This document shows positions 51,158 to 63,943 of a stretch of 64,000 nucleotides of DNA, piece by piece. Within the stretch, counting starts at the first letter, position 1. Every line of letters starts with the position of its first letter. A program made the position numbers and the translations under genes. The notes below the pieces were generated by a model that searched no databases, had not been told where the DNA came from, and saw only the letters and a program-made list of their open reading frames with translations. This DNA is from Lysobacteraceae bacterium PS02065. GTDB lineage: Bacteria > Pseudomonadota > Gammaproteobacteria > Xanthomonadales > Rhodanobacteraceae. The stretch lies in the NCBI GenBank assembly GCA_029959555.1, contig JASCPI010000014.1:1-64000 (forward strand), written 5' to 3'.

Positions 51158-51721
51158 ATGTCCCTGATCAACACCGCCGTCAAGCCGTTCAAGGCGCAGG
51201 CGTTCCACAACGGCAAGTTCGTCGAAGTCAGCAACGAGTCGCTGAAGGGCAAGTGGTCCGTGCTGATCTTCATGCCGGCCGCGTTCACCTTCAACTGCCC
51301 GACCGAAGTCGAGGACGCCGCGACGCACTACGCCGAGTTCCAGAAGGCCGGCGCCGAGGTGTACATCGTCACGACCGACACGCACTTCTCGCACAAGGTG
51401 TGGCACGAGACCTCGCCGGCCGTCGGCAAGGCGCAGTTCCCGCTCGTCGGCGACCCGACCCACCAGCTGACGCGCGCGTTCGACGTGCACATCGACGAGG
51501 AGGGCCTGGCCCTGCGCGGCACCTTCATCATCAACCCGGAAGGCATCGTCAAGACGCTCGAGATCCACGACAACGCGATCGCGCGTGACGTGACCGAGAC
51601 GCTGCGCAAGCTCAAGGCCGCGCAATACGTCGCGAGCCACCCGGGCGAAGTGTGCCCGGCCAAGTGGAAGGAAGGCGCGCAGACCATCGCGCCGTCGCTC
51701 GACCTCGTCGGCAAGATCTGA
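51158..51721 (+). CDS. ahpC: Alkyl hydroperoxide reductase subunit C (2-Cys peroxiredoxin)
   Basis: The 187-residue protein has the peroxidatic Cys47 in FTFNCPTE and the resolving Cys in HPGEVCPAKW, and ends with the helical tail required for decamer formation. It reduces hydrogen peroxide and organic peroxides; AhpF restores it. AAGGA before the ATG at 51158 is a strong ribosome site. A strong hairpin separates it from ahpF. Confidence 0.97.
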   Translation: MSLINTAVKPFKAQAFHNGKFVEVSNESLKGKWSVLIFMPAAFTFNCPTEVEDAATHYAEFQKAGAEVYIVTTDTHFSHKVWHETSPAVGKAQFPLVGDPTHQLTRAFDVHIDEEGLALRGTFIINPEGIVKTLEIHDNAIARDVTETLRKLKAAQYVASHPGEVCPAKWKEGAQTIAPSLDLVGKI

Positions 51722-51735
51722 CGTTCCCGCCGCTT

Positions 51736-51761
51736 CGGCCTTCCCCGCATGGGGAAGGCCG
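51736..51761 (+). terminator. Strong hairpin between ahpC and ahpF
   Basis: CGGCCTTCCCC-GCAT-GGGGAAGGCCG is a perfect 11-bp stem with a 4-base loop, 15 bases after the ahpC stop. No T-run follows, so it may attenuate or protect the ahpC message rather than end it. Confidence 0.55.
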
Positions 51762-51865
51762 CGGCGGCAGACCGGAAGCCGCCGGCCGGCCGCTTGCGTT
51801 CTGCCTCCGCCCCGCACGCCCACGGCGTGCCGCCGCCGCCCCTTCTTCACCTGCTGGAGCCTCCC

Positions 51866-53446
51866 ATGTTGGACGACGCCCTCAAGACCCAGCTCAAGGC
51901 CTACCTCGAGCGCGTGACGCAGCCGATCGAGCTCGTCGCCGCGCTCGACGACAGCGACACCGCGCGCCAGATGCGCGACCTGCTCGAGCAGATCGTCTCG
52001 CTGTCGGACCGCATCACGCTCGTCGAGCGCGCCGAAGAAGGCGTGCGCCGCCCGTCGTTCGCGATCGCACGTCCGGACGGCAGCGTGCACCTGCGTTTCG
52101 CGAGCATTCCGCTCGGCCACGAGTTCACGTCGCTCGTACTGGCGCTGCTGCAGGTCGGTGGCCATCCGTCCAAGGAAGCGGCCGACCTGCTCGAGCAGGT
52201 GCGCGGACTCGACGGCGACTACCGCTTCGAGACGTATTTCTCGCTGAGCTGCCAGAACTGCCCGGACGTCGTGCAGGCGCTCAACCTCATGGCCGTGCTG
52301 AACCCGCGCATCGAGCATGTCGCGATCGACGGCGCGCTGTTCCAGGACGAGGTCGAGCAGCGCCAGGTCATGGCCGTACCGACCGTGTTCCTCAACGGCG
52401 AACCGTTCGGCCAGGGCCGCATGGGCCTCGCCGAGATCGTGGCCAAGCTCGATACCGGCGCCGTGGTACGCGAAGCCGAGAAGATCGACGCCAAGCCCGC
52501 GTTCGATGTGCTCGTCGTCGGCGGTGGCCCCGCGGGCGCCGCGGCGGCGATCTACGCCGCACGCAAGGGTATCGTCACCGGCATCGCGGCCGAGCGTTTC
52601 GGCGGCCAGGTGCTCGACACGCTCGGCATCGAGAACTTCATCTCGGTCAAGGAGACCGAGGGCCCGAAGCTCGCCGCCGCGCTCGAGCAGCACGTGCGCC
52701 AGTACGACGTCGACATCATGAACCTGCAGCGCGCCGAGAAGCTGATCCCGGGCGAGGACTTCATCGAGGTCAAGCTCGCGAGCGGCGCGACGCTCAAGTC
52801 CAAGACCGTCGTGATCTCGACCGGTGCGCGCTGGCGCCAGATGAACGTGCCGGGCGAGAACGAGTACCGCAACAAGGGTGTGGCGTACTGCCCGCACTGC
52901 GACGGTCCGCTGTTCAAGGGCAAGCGCGTCGCCGTGATCGGCGGCGGCAACTCGGGTGTCGAGGCCGCGATCGACCTTGCCGGCATCGTCAGCCACGTGA
53001 CGCTGATCGAGTTCGACAGCCATCTGCGTGCGGACGAGGTGCTGCAGCGCAAGCTGCGCAGCCTGCCGAACGTCAAGGTCATCGTGTCGGCGCAGACCAC
53101 CGAGGTCACCGGCGACGGCCAGCGCGTGAACGGCCTCGTCTACAAGGACCGCCACGGCGGCGAGCTGCATCGCGTCGAGCTCGAAGGCATCTTCGTGCAG
53201 ATCGGCCTGCTGCCGAATACGGAATGGCTCAAGGGCACGCTTGCGCTGTCGAACCGCGGCGAGATCGAGGTCGATGCGCGCGGCGAGACGTCGGTGGCCG
53301 GCGTGTTCGCGGCCGGCGACTGCACGACCGTGCCGTACAAGCAGATCGTCATCGCGATGGGCGAAGGTTCCAAGGCCGCGCTGAGCGCGTTCGACCACCT
53401 GATCCGGTCGTCGGCACCGGAAACGAAGGAAGCGAAGGCCGCCTAG
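51866..53446 (+). CDS. ahpF: Alkyl hydroperoxide reductase subunit F
   Basis: The 526-residue flavoprotein has an N-terminal pair of thioredoxin folds with the Cys-x2-Cys of [15 protein letters not shown], then FAD ([19 protein letters not shown]) and NAD(P)H ([15 protein letters not shown]) domains with the second pair in [11 protein letters not shown]. It passes electrons from NADH to AhpC. The ATG at 51866 fits the family N-terminus ([15 protein letters not shown]). It ends near the bidirectional terminator. Confidence 0.97.
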   Translation: MLDDALKTQLKAYLERVTQPIELVAALDDSDTARQMRDLLEQIVSLSDRITLVERAEEGVRRPSFAIARPDGSVHLRFASIPLGHEFTSLVLALLQVGGHPSKEAADLLEQVRGLDGDYRFETYFSLSCQNCPDVVQALNLMAVLNPRIEHVAIDGALFQDEVEQRQVMAVPTVFLNGEPFGQGRMGLAEIVAKLDTGAVVREAEKIDAKPAFDVLVVGGGPAGAAAAIYAARKGIVTGIAAERFGGQVLDTLGIENFISVKETEGPKLAAALEQHVRQYDVDIMNLQRAEKLIPGEDFIEVKLASGATLKSKTVVISTGARWRQMNVPGENEYRNKGVAYCPHCDGPLFKGKRVAVIGGGNSGVEAAIDLAGIVSHVTLIEFDSHLRADEVLQRKLRSLPNVKVIVSAQTTEVTGDGQRVNGLVYKDRHGGELHRVELEGIFVQIGLLPNTEWLKGTLALSNRGEIEVDARGETSVAGVFAAGDCTTVPYKQIVIAMGEGSKAALSAFDHLIRSSAPETKEAKAA

Positions 53447-53503
53447 GCGGCCCGCCACCCGACCGTCGCGGCAGCGCCCTCCCTCCCACTGCCGTGACGA
53501 TCC

Positions 53504-53537
53504 GAAGGGCCCGGTGTGCATGCGCACCGGGCCCTTC
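53504..53537. terminator. Bidirectional terminator between ahpF and the TonB receptor
   Basis: GAAGGGCCCGGTG pairs with CACCGGGCCCTTC (13 bp) around a short loop. A CCCTTTTC tail follows on the plus strand. The convergent genes end at 53446 and 53551. Confidence 0.7.
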
Positions 53538-53550
53538 CCTTTTCAAGCAA

Positions 53551-55710
53551 TCAGAACTGCCAGCCGAACTCGCCGAACACGCTGCGGCCGATGCCGACCT
53601 GCGCCGTCGTGCCGGTGTAGCCCGGACGGATCACGCGCTGGTCGAACACGTTGCGCACGCCGCCGCCGAGCGTGATGTCCGGGAACGCCTTGGGGCGCCA
53701 GCCGATGAAGACGTCGTGGGTCTTGAAGCTCTTGTCGATGAGCACCTGGCCCGACGCGTTGCGGGCCGGGTTGTTCGGCGCGGCGAAGTACCAGTTGAGG
53801 CGCCAGTCGAGCTGCACGTCGATCGGCGCGATGCGGTAGCCGGCCGTCAGCAGCAGCTTGTCGGCGAACGCGTGCGGCACGTCCCTGCCGGTCTCCTTGT
53901 CGCTCACCTCGAGCTGCGAGTAGACGAGGTTGCCGCTCCAGTTGCCCTGGCGGAACGCGGCCTCGATCTCGACGCCCTTGCGCTCGACCGCGTCGAGGTT
54001 CTGGTACTGGTTGAGGCGGTTGCGCAGCGTGCCGCCGATGCCGGTGTCGCCGGCGATCGGCGTGCGCGGATCGATGTCGACGAGGCTGATGAAATCCTCG
54101 AAGTCGCCCGTGAACGCATTGACCTTGACCAGCAGCGCGTCGACGCCGGCCATCGCGCTGAAGTCCAGCGCGATGCCGCCTTCGAGCTCGCGCCCGGTCT
54201 CGGCCTTGAGGCCGAGGTTCGGCACCCAGTACGTCCACGGGTTGCCGGCGCCGGTCGCGTACAGCTCGAACGCCGACGGCGCGCGGAACACTTCCGAGTA
54301 GTTCGCGAACAGGCGCAGCACGTCGTTGGCCTGCCAGCCGAGGCCGAGGCGCGGCGACAGGCGGTGGCTCGAGTACGTGGCCGTCGATTCCTCGGGAAGC
54401 GGGTTGGTGAGGCGGTCGGCCTCACGCTCGAAGCGGTCGTAGCGCGCGGCGGCGAGCAGTTCCCACTGCTGGCGCGCACCGAACGTCATGCTGTCCTGCA
54501 CGTAGAGACCGTAGTCGCGCGAATCGGCCGAGGCGAGCAACGCGTATTCACGCGTGTACTTGTCGACCTGGTCTTCCTTGCGCGCGGTCGCGTCGAAGCC
54601 GAACTGCACCGTGTGCTGCACGCTGCCGGTCGTGAAGCGCGTGAGGTTCTGCGCGTTGACACCGCTGTAGCGGTTCTTGTCGATGAGGCCGCTGTACTCG
54701 TCGATCGGCGGCAGGTCCCAGATCTTGCGGTCGTATTCGGTGCGGTTGGCGAACACGTCGACGGCGAGGTTGATCCACGAATCGGCCGGCGTGTAGTACC
54801 AGGTCGCGGTGAGATCCTGCTGGGTGTGCGTGCCGGTGATCTCGGTGTCGGTCCACTCGGTCAGGTGCCAGAGCGTGTTCCACGGGTTCTGCACGTCCAT
54901 CTTCGAGCTCTGCAGCTTGAGGTGCAGCTCGTGGTCCTTCGCCGGCGCGTAGCGCAGCTTGAGCATGCCTTCGCGCTTGTCGTTCCTGGTCGGCACCTCG
55001 AGGCCGCCGGCGAGCTCGTGCGTGCGCGCATTGGTGCCGAGCGCGCTCACGAGGTAGTCGAAGTTGCGTGCCTCGTTGGTGCCGAACACGTGCGCGGCGA
55101 CATGGCTGCGGTTGTTGTCGTTGTAGCCGAGTTTGAGTCGCGTGCCGAACGATTCGCCGTCGCGCAGCAGGTCGCGCGCGTCCTTGGTGCGCATCTCCAT
55201 GACGCCGCCGAACGCGCCGCCGCCGTGCACGACGCTCGACGAGCCGCGCACCACCTCGACCTCGCGCAGCATTTCCGGATCGACGCCGAACGTGCTGATC
55301 TGGTTGGCGAAATTGAACGAACGGCGCGCACCGTCGACCTTGACGATGACGCGGTCCTCGTCGGCGAAACCGAAACCGCGCAGCGTGAAGTTGCGGCCGA
55401 TGTCGCGGCCGACGTCGTAGTCGAGGTTGAAGCCCGGCACGAGGTTGAGCAGGTCGATCATGTTGGTCGCCTGCTCGCGCTCGATCACCTCGGGCGAGAG
55501 CACGCTGACCGCGCCCGGATACGACAGCGCGTCGCCCTTGATGCGGCGCGCGGTCACGGTGATCTGCTCGAGCGACGTGGTCTTGCCTTCGGCGCTCTTC
55601 TTCTCGCTGTCCGAGGTGGACGAGAACGGGGAATCGGTGGCGTCGTCCTGCGCGAACGCGCCCGACGACAGGCACAGGGCGATGGCCGAGAACAGCAATG
55701 TCTTCTGCAT
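53551..55710 (-). CDS. TonB-dependent outer-membrane receptor (heme/hemoglobin type likely)
   Basis: The 719-residue product from ATG 55710 (AGGAAA before it) has a signal peptide (MQKTLLFSAIALCLSSGAFA), a TonB box-like LEQITVTARR, a plug domain (VSVLSPEVIEREQATNMIDL, LVPGFNLDYDVGRDIG, FTLRGFGFADEDRV) and a barrel ending in aromatic FGEFGWQF. The plug resembles the TonB-dependent hemoglobin/transferrin/lactoferrin group. It imports iron or heme using TonB energy. No clear Fur box was found upstream. Substrate unproven. Confidence 0.9.
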   Translation of the reverse strand: MQKTLLFSAIALCLSSGAFAQDDATDSPFSSTSDSEKKSAEGKTTSLEQITVTARRIKGDALSYPGAVSVLSPEVIEREQATNMIDLLNLVPGFNLDYDVGRDIGRNFTLRGFGFADEDRVIVKVDGARRSFNFANQISTFGVDPEMLREVEVVRGSSSVVHGGGAFGGVMEMRTKDARDLLRDGESFGTRLKLGYNDNNRSHVAAHVFGTNEARNFDYLVSALGTNARTHELAGGLEVPTRNDKREGMLKLRYAPAKDHELHLKLQSSKMDVQNPWNTLWHLTEWTDTEITGTHTQQDLTATWYYTPADSWINLAVDVFANRTEYDRKIWDLPPIDEYSGLIDKNRYSGVNAQNLTRFTTGSVQHTVQFGFDATARKEDQVDKYTREYALLASADSRDYGLYVQDSMTFGARQQWELLAAARYDRFEREADRLTNPLPEESTATYSSHRLSPRLGLGWQANDVLRLFANYSEVFRAPSAFELYATGAGNPWTYWVPNLGLKAETGRELEGGIALDFSAMAGVDALLVKVNAFTGDFEDFISLVDIDPRTPIAGDTGIGGTLRNRLNQYQNLDAVERKGVEIEAAFRQGNWSGNLVYSQLEVSDKETGRDVPHAFADKLLLTAGYRIAPIDVQLDWRLNWYFAAPNNPARNASGQVLIDKSFKTHDVFIGWRPKAFPDITLGGGVRNVFDQRVIRPGYTGTTAQVGIGRSVFGEFGWQF

Positions 55711-55904
55711 GGTTTCCTCGCTGATAGCGTGAGAGATCGCTGGCGAGGCATCGGGCGCATCGGCCCGGAACAGCTGGCGTGGGATGTTTCGGGACCCCCG
55801 TCCCGAAAAGGCGCGGCATCGTAGTCCGCGTGCGCCGTTATCGCAACCCGTGCACATCCCGATCAAGTGGTTGCATGACGAAGAATGCCGCGAAATACGG
55901 ACAC

Positions 55905-56021
55905 GGGGTCAGGTTCATTTTTCCACGAAGGTTCGCATGCCATCTTGCGACATCGCAGGAAAAATGAACCTGACCTCAGCCGTACAACCCCCGGCATCGC
56001 GGAACAAATCAACCTGACCCC
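55905..56021. repeat. Nested inverted-repeat element (MITE/REP-like)
   Basis: GGTCAGGTTCATTTTTCC (55907-55924) is answered by its exact complement GGAAAAATGAACCTGACC (55958-55975). A third arm, AAATCAACCTGACCCC (56006-56021), answers the outer GGGGTCAGGTTCATTT (55905-55920) with one mismatch. GGGGTCAGGTT..AACCTGACCCC arms of this kind flank REP-associated (RAYT) transposases and stand alone as mobile elements in related genomes. No transposase is present here. Confidence 0.75.
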
Positions 56022-56038
56022 ATTCCGCTGCTTTTCCC

Positions 56039-59395
<3,357 letters not shown>

Positions 59396-59549
59396 TCAAG
59401 ATCATAAGGCAAGCCTTTGTTCTTGATTATATTGTGGCGCTTCATGCGCACCTGAAACCGGCGCCCCGAACCCCGGCGCGCAGCCGCGTGCGTTGCATGC
59501 TCCCCGCATGATCAACACGCCCATCGCGGATTGCCTTACCCTCAGGCCC

Positions 59550-60101
59550 ATGGGGGAAGAACGAACGGACGAAGACCTGATGCTCGCGTATGCCGGAGGC
59601 GACATGATCGCCTTCGAGACGCTCTATCGACGCCATCGCGGCACGCTGTACCGGTTCCTGATGCGCTCCCTGCGCCAGCGCGCCGATGCCGACGAGGTGT
59701 TCCAGGAGACCTGGAGCCGCGCGATCGCGGCCCGCGGGCGCTACCGTCCCGACGCGAAATTCACCACCTGGCTGCTGCAGATCGCCCACAACCTCGTGGT
59801 CGACCGCTTCCGCCGCGCCCGCCCGCAAGCCTCCGAGGAAGAGACCGAGGCCGTGTTCCGCGGCCTCGACGCGCCCGAAGAGGAACGCCCCGAGCGCGTG
59901 CTCAGCGAATTCGAGCAGCGCCGCCGCCTGCAACTCGCGCTCGAGGAGCTGCCCGAAGAGCAGCGCGTCGCGTTCCTGCTGCGCATGGAGAACGGCCTCG
60001 GCCTCGAGGAGATCGCCGACGTGACCGGCGCGGGCCGCGAGACGGTCAAGTCGCGCCTGCGCTACGCGTTCGCGCGCATCCGCGCGAGGTTCGACGCATG
60101 A
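59550..60101 (+). CDS. ECF-family RNA polymerase sigma factor
   Basis: The 183-residue product from ATG 59550 (AGG six bases upstream) has region 2 (AYAGGDMIAFETLYRRHRG, DADEVFQETWSRAI, FTTWLLQIAHNLVVDRFRR) and region 4 (LEELPEEQRVAFLLRMENG, EIADVTGAGRETVKSRLRYA). ATG 59508 is an alternative start. Its stop overlaps the next gene (ATGA at 60098), which encodes a membrane protein in the place of an anti-sigma factor. Confidence 0.9.
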   Translation: MGEERTDEDLMLAYAGGDMIAFETLYRRHRGTLYRFLMRSLRQRADADEVFQETWSRAIAARGRYRPDAKFTTWLLQIAHNLVVDRFRRARPQASEEETEAVFRGLDAPEEERPERVLSEFEQRRRLQLALEELPEEQRVAFLLRMENGLGLEEIADVTGAGRETVKSRLRYAFARIRARFDA

Positions 60102-61021
60102 CCACGCCCCGCGACCACGAGTCCGAACTCGATCGGCTGATCGACGGCGACGGCGGCGACATCGGCGGCGTGTATCGCCGCCTGTCGCGTGCTGAGCCGC
60201 CGCGCCGTCTCGATCGCATGGTGCTCGCCGAAGCGGCGCGTGCCGTGCGTGCTCAGCGTCCGCGCGGCCCACGTTGGCTGGTCGGATTCGGTTCGGTCGC
60301 GGGCGTCGTGCTCGCGGCCGGCATCGCCTGGCAGGTCGGCGAGCGCATGCAGACCGAAGCGCCGGGCGGTGCGCAGACGCCGGCACCGGCTAGCGCGCCC
60401 GCTGCGGCGCCACGCGAGGTCATCCAGATCCAGACGATCTCGATCCCCGACGCCACGAGCGATGCCGCTTCACGCCAGGCCGCTCCGGCGGCCGAGGTGA
60501 TGGCGCGCAAGGCCGAGCCCGAGGCGAAGAAGGAAGCGCAACGCCAGAAGCCGCCGGCTGCGAAGCCTGCACCTGCTCCGCCGCCGCCTCCACCCCCGGC
60601 ACCTGCGGCTTCGGCTCCGCCCGAGCCCGTGCTCATGCAGCGCCGCATGGAAGAAGCCCCACCTGTCGAAGCGGCGCCCGAACCCGCATCAGGTGCCTCC
60701 TCCGCCGATGCCGCCGATGCCGAATCGTCCAGCTACGCCGGCGAAGCCAAGGCCGGAGCTGCCGCCGAAGCCGAACTCGGCGGCAACGCCACGGGATCGC
60801 GCATCAAGGACGACGGCGTACGCGCCCTGCCCGCACGCGCGCCGAGCGCGTCGGTGCAGCTGCGTCGCAACATGCAGCTCGCGCCCGAGACCTGGCTCGC
60901 CGAGATCGTGCGCCTCGAACGCGCGGGCCGGCACCAGCAGGCACGCGAGAACCTGAGCCTGTTCCGCCGCCTGCATCCGGACTGGGAACTGCCCGAGTCG
61001 CTCAAGCACCTGCAGGAATGA
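60098..61021 (+). CDS. Pro/Ala-rich membrane protein, probable anti-sigma factor
   Basis: The 307-residue product has a ~70-residue cytosolic N-terminus (TPRDHESELDRLIDGDGGDI), one membrane helix (WLVGFGSVAGVVLAAGIAWQ), a long Pro/Ala/Glu linker including PAPPPPPPPAPA, and a C-terminal folded piece (RRNMQLAPETWLAEIVRLER). The layout equals anti-sigma factors of ECF operons, and the gene overlaps the sigma factor (ATGA). No zinc-binding HxxxCxxC is seen. The ATGA at 61018 links it to yigZ. Confidence 0.7.
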   Translation: MTTPRDHESELDRLIDGDGGDIGGVYRRLSRAEPPRRLDRMVLAEAARAVRAQRPRGPRWLVGFGSVAGVVLAAGIAWQVGERMQTEAPGGAQTPAPASAPAAAPREVIQIQTISIPDATSDAASRQAAPAAEVMARKAEPEAKKEAQRQKPPAAKPAPAPPPPPPPAPAASAPPEPVLMQRRMEEAPPVEAAPEPASGASSADAADAESSSYAGEAKAGAAAEAELGGNATGSRIKDDGVRALPARAPSASVQLRRNMQLAPETWLAEIVRLERAGRHQQARENLSLFRRLHPDWELPESLKHLQE

Positions 61022-61617
61022 CGGCGTCGCACACGCTGGAACGGCCGACGAGCCTGCTGCAGGAGATCCGCAAGAGCCGCTTCCTCGCCCAGGCCGAACC
61101 GGTCGACGATGCACGCGGCGCGCTCGCCGTGCTCGCGCGCGTGTCCGACCCGCTCGCGACCCACAACTGCTGGGCCTACCGCATCGGCCAGGCCTATCGC
61201 TTTTCCGACGACGGTGAACCGGGTGGCACGGCGGGTCGCCCGATCCTGCAGGCGATCGAAGGCCAGGGTTTCGACCGCGTCGTCGTCGTGGTCACGCGCT
61301 GGTACGGCGGCACCAAGCTCGGTGCCGGCGGCCTCGTGCGCGCCTACGGCGGTTGTGCGGCCGAGTGCCTGCGCACCGCCCCGCGCGTCGCTCTCGTCGA
61401 CAAGGCCGGCGTGCGCGTGCACTGCGCGTTCGCGCCGCTGCAGGTGCTGCGTGCGCGCCTGCGCGAGTTCGCCGCGGAGGTCGTCGAGGAGCGTTTCGAC
61501 GGCGACGGCGCCGACCTCGTGCTGAGCCTGCCGCGCGAGCACGTCGACGCGCTCGCCGAGATCGTGCGCGACCTCACGCGGGGCCGCGGGCGTTTCGAGG
61601 TGCTCGACGCCTCTTGA
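61018..61617 (+). CDS. yigZ: IMPACT-family protein YigZ
   Basis: The 199-residue product has the UPF0029/IMPACT fold: KSRFLAQAEPV, THNCWAYRIG, FSDDGEPGGTAGRPIL and VVVTRWYGGTKLGAGGLVRA, followed by the DUF1949 domain. Related proteins regulate translation or RNA turnover. The start overlaps the previous stop (ATGA). Confidence 0.93.
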   Translation: MTASHTLERPTSLLQEIRKSRFLAQAEPVDDARGALAVLARVSDPLATHNCWAYRIGQAYRFSDDGEPGGTAGRPILQAIEGQGFDRVVVVVTRWYGGTKLGAGGLVRAYGGCAAECLRTAPRVALVDKAGVRVHCAFAPLQVLRARLREFAAEVVEERFDGDGADLVLSLPREHVDALAEIVRDLTRGRGRFEVLDAS

Positions 61618-61673
61618 ATCCCGTCGCCGTCGCCTGCACTGCTCAGGTTCCCGACGCTCCCACGACGACCTGC

Positions 61674-63437
61674 ATGGCCGATCCGGCCCCCGATACGCCG
61701 CGCCGCCTCGGCGCCTACCGTCGCCTGCTGCCCTACCTGCGCGACCAGCGTGCGCTCATCGCGGGCTGGCTCGTGTTCCTCGCGATCTCCTCGGCGGCGA
61801 CGCTCGCGCTGCCGGCCGCGGCGCGCTTCATGATCGACCGCGGCTTCGGCCAGACCGATCCCGAGCAACTCAACGCAGGCTTCATCGGCCTGTTCGCGGT
61901 CGCCGTGGTCATGGCCTTCGCGGGCGCGGCACGCTACTTCTGCGTGACCCTGCTCGGCGAGCGCGTCGCCGCCGCGCTGCGCACGCGCCTGTATGCGCAC
62001 CTGCTCACGCTCGACCAGGCGTTCTTCGAGCGCACGCGCTCGGGCGAACTCGTCTCGCGCCTCGCCGCCGATACCGAGCTCGTGCAGACCGTGGTCGGCT
62101 CGACGCTGTCGCTGTCGGTACGCAGCGTCGTCATGCTGATCGGCTCGACGACGATGCTCGTCGTGACCAGCCCGGGCCTCGCCGGCCTCACGGCGCTGGT
62201 GATCCCGGCAGTGATCCTGCCGATCGTGTTCCTCGGCCGCCGGGTCGAGCGCCTGTCGCGAGAGAGCCAGGACCGCATCGCCGATGCCTCGGCGGTAGCC
62301 GCCGAATCGCTCAACGCCGTGCACACGGTGCAGGCCTACACGCGCGAACCCTACGAATCGCGCCGCTACGCCGATGCGGTGACACGCGCGCTCGGCACCG
62401 CGCGCCGCCGCATCACCACGACGGCCTCGCTGACCGCGATGGTGATCCTGCTGAGCTTCGGTGCGATCACGCTCGTGCTCTGGGCCGGCGCGCACGACGT
62501 GCTGCGCGGCACGATGGATGCCGGCGTGCTCGCCCAGTTCGTCCTGTACGCGGTGGTCGCAGCCGGCTCGGTCGGCGGCCTCACCGAGGTGTGGGGCGAA
62601 CTGCTGCGCTGCGCGGGTGCGCTCGGCCGCATCGGCGAACTGCTCGATACGCCGGCGACGATCGCCTCGCCGGCCGAGCCTGTCGCGCTGCCGCGGCCGC
62701 TGCGCGGCGAACTGCGTTTCGATGACGTCGGCTTCCGCTATCCGACCCGCCCCGACCGTGCCGCGATCGACGGCCTGGACCTCGTCGTCGCACCGGGCGA
62801 AACGATCGCGCTGGTCGGCCCGTCCGGCGCCGGCAAGACCACGCTGTTCCAGCTGCTGCTGCGCTTCCACGATCCGCAGCACGGTCGCATCACGCTCGAC
62901 GGCATCGACCTGCGCGCGCTCGAGCTCGCCGAGCTGCGTGGCTGCTTCGCGCTCGTGCCGCAGGATCCCGTGCTGTTCGGTGCGACCGCGGCCGACAACA
63001 TCCGCTTCGGTCGGCTCGATGCCGATGAGGCCCAGGTCGAAGCCGCGGCCCGCGCGGCCGAAGCGCATGACTTCCTCGCGGCGCTGCCCGATCGTTACGA
63101 CACCGACCTCGGCCAGCGCGGCGTGCGCCTCTCGGGTGGCCAGCAGCAACGCGTCGCGATCGCGCGCGCGGTGCTGCGCGACGCTCCGATCCTGCTGCTC
63201 GACGAAGCCACCTCGAGCCTCGATGCGCAGTCGGAGCGGCTGGTCCAGCATGCGCTCGAGAACCTGATGGCGACGCGCACGACGCTGGTGATCGCGCACC
63301 GCCTCGCGACCGTGCAACGTGCCGACCGCATCGTCGTGCTCGACCAGGGCCGCATCGTCGCCCAGGGCACGCACGCGGAGCTGTTGCGCGAGGACGGCCT
63401 CTACGCCGAACTCGCTCGCCTGCAGTTCGTCAGTTGA
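61674..63437 (+). CDS. ABC exporter, fused permease and ATP-binding protein
   Basis: The 587-residue half-transporter has six helices (res ~30-310) and an ATPase domain: Walker A GPSGAGKTT, Q-loop LVPQDPVLFG, signature LSGGQQQR, Walker B ILLLDEATS, and the H-loop in VIAHRL. It resembles MsbA/multidrug exporters of the ABCB type and acts as a homodimer in the inner membrane. ATG at 61674 follows yigZ by 56 bases. Substrate unknown; lipid or drug export is likely. Confidence 0.93.
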   Translation: MADPAPDTPRRLGAYRRLLPYLRDQRALIAGWLVFLAISSAATLALPAAARFMIDRGFGQTDPEQLNAGFIGLFAVAVVMAFAGAARYFCVTLLGERVAAALRTRLYAHLLTLDQAFFERTRSGELVSRLAADTELVQTVVGSTLSLSVRSVVMLIGSTTMLVVTSPGLAGLTALVIPAVILPIVFLGRRVERLSRESQDRIADASAVAAESLNAVHTVQAYTREPYESRRYADAVTRALGTARRRITTTASLTAMVILLSFGAITLVLWAGAHDVLRGTMDAGVLAQFVLYAVVAAGSVGGLTEVWGELLRCAGALGRIGELLDTPATIASPAEPVALPRPLRGELRFDDVGFRYPTRPDRAAIDGLDLVVAPGETIALVGPSGAGKTTLFQLLLRFHDPQHGRITLDGIDLRALELAELRGCFALVPQDPVLFGATAADNIRFGRLDADEAQVEAAARAAEAHDFLAALPDRYDTDLGQRGVRLSGGQQQRVAIARAVLRDAPILLLDEATSSLDAQSERLVQHALENLMATRTTLVIAHRLATVQRADRIVVLDQGRIVAQGTHAELLREDGLYAELARLQFVS

Positions 63438-63447
63438 CGCCCCGCCG

Positions 63448-63478
63448 GAGCACGCGGATCTCCCCGATCCGCGTGCTC
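63448..63478. terminator. Strong hairpin after the ABC exporter gene
   Basis: GAGCACGCGGATC-TCCCC-GATCCGCGTGCTC is a perfect 13-bp stem with a 5-base loop, 10 bases after the stop. The minus-strand cold-shock gene ends nearby (63516), so it may serve both directions. No T-run is present. Confidence 0.6.
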
Positions 63479-63515
63479 GACGGCGGGTCGTACCCTCAGG
63501 TTCCGCCGGTGACCG

Positions 63516-63722
63516 TCATCCGACGATCTGCACGCCCGAGGCCTGCGAGCCCTTGGGGCCCTTCACCACCTCGTAGCTGACCTGCTGGCCTTCCTGCAGT
63601 GACCGGAACCCCTGCGCGTTGATCGCCGAGAAATGCACGAACACATCCTCGCCACCGTCCGCCGGCGAGATGAACCCGAATCCCTTGGCATCGTTGAACC
63701 ACTTCACCGTACCCGTGAGCAT
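63516..63722 (-). CDS. CspA-family cold-shock protein
   Basis: The 68-residue protein is one cold-shock domain with the RNA-binding motifs KGFGFI (RNP1) and VFVHFSAI (RNP2), and starts [19 protein letters not shown]. It binds single-stranded nucleic acid and melts RNA structure in the cytoplasm. A ~85-base leader with a hairpin (GACGCCGC-CGCAAC-GCGGCGTC, 63766-63787) precedes it, as in csp genes with a structured 5' leader. Confidence 0.95.
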   Translation of the reverse strand: MLTGTVKWFNDAKGFGFISPADGGEDVFVHFSAINAQGFRSLQEGQQVSYEVVKGPKGSQASGVQIVG

Positions 63723-63807
63723 CGACGTCGTTCCCCTGATCTGGACACGTACCGCATGAGCGCGCGACGCCGCCGCAACGCGGCGTCACAGGCCGGCACG
63801 CAGGGTT

Positions 63808-63837
63808 ATTAAACGCCCGCTTAACGGGTGATTTCAA
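63808..63837 (-). promoter_or_regulatory. Sigma-70 promoter of the cold-shock gene
   Basis: On the minus strand TTGAAA (63837-63832) is followed after 18 bases by TTTAAT (63813-63808). This would start transcription near 63800, leaving a leader of about 80 bases. Confidence 0.55.
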
Positions 63838-63896
63838 GTGAATGACGGGATCGGGTGCCGTCGTTCGCTAGCGCGCGCACACGAACATCGAAACAA

Positions 63897-63916
63897 CTTG
63901 AGGTAAGACACTCAAG
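63897..63916 (-). terminator. Weak hairpin after the FAD-linked oxidase gene
   Basis: CTTGAG-N8-CTCAAG forms a 6-bp stem. Read on the minus strand it lies 27 bases after the stop and is followed by TTGTTTC. Confidence 0.3.
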
Positions 63917-63943
63917 CCATTGATGTGAAACGACCTGATGGCG

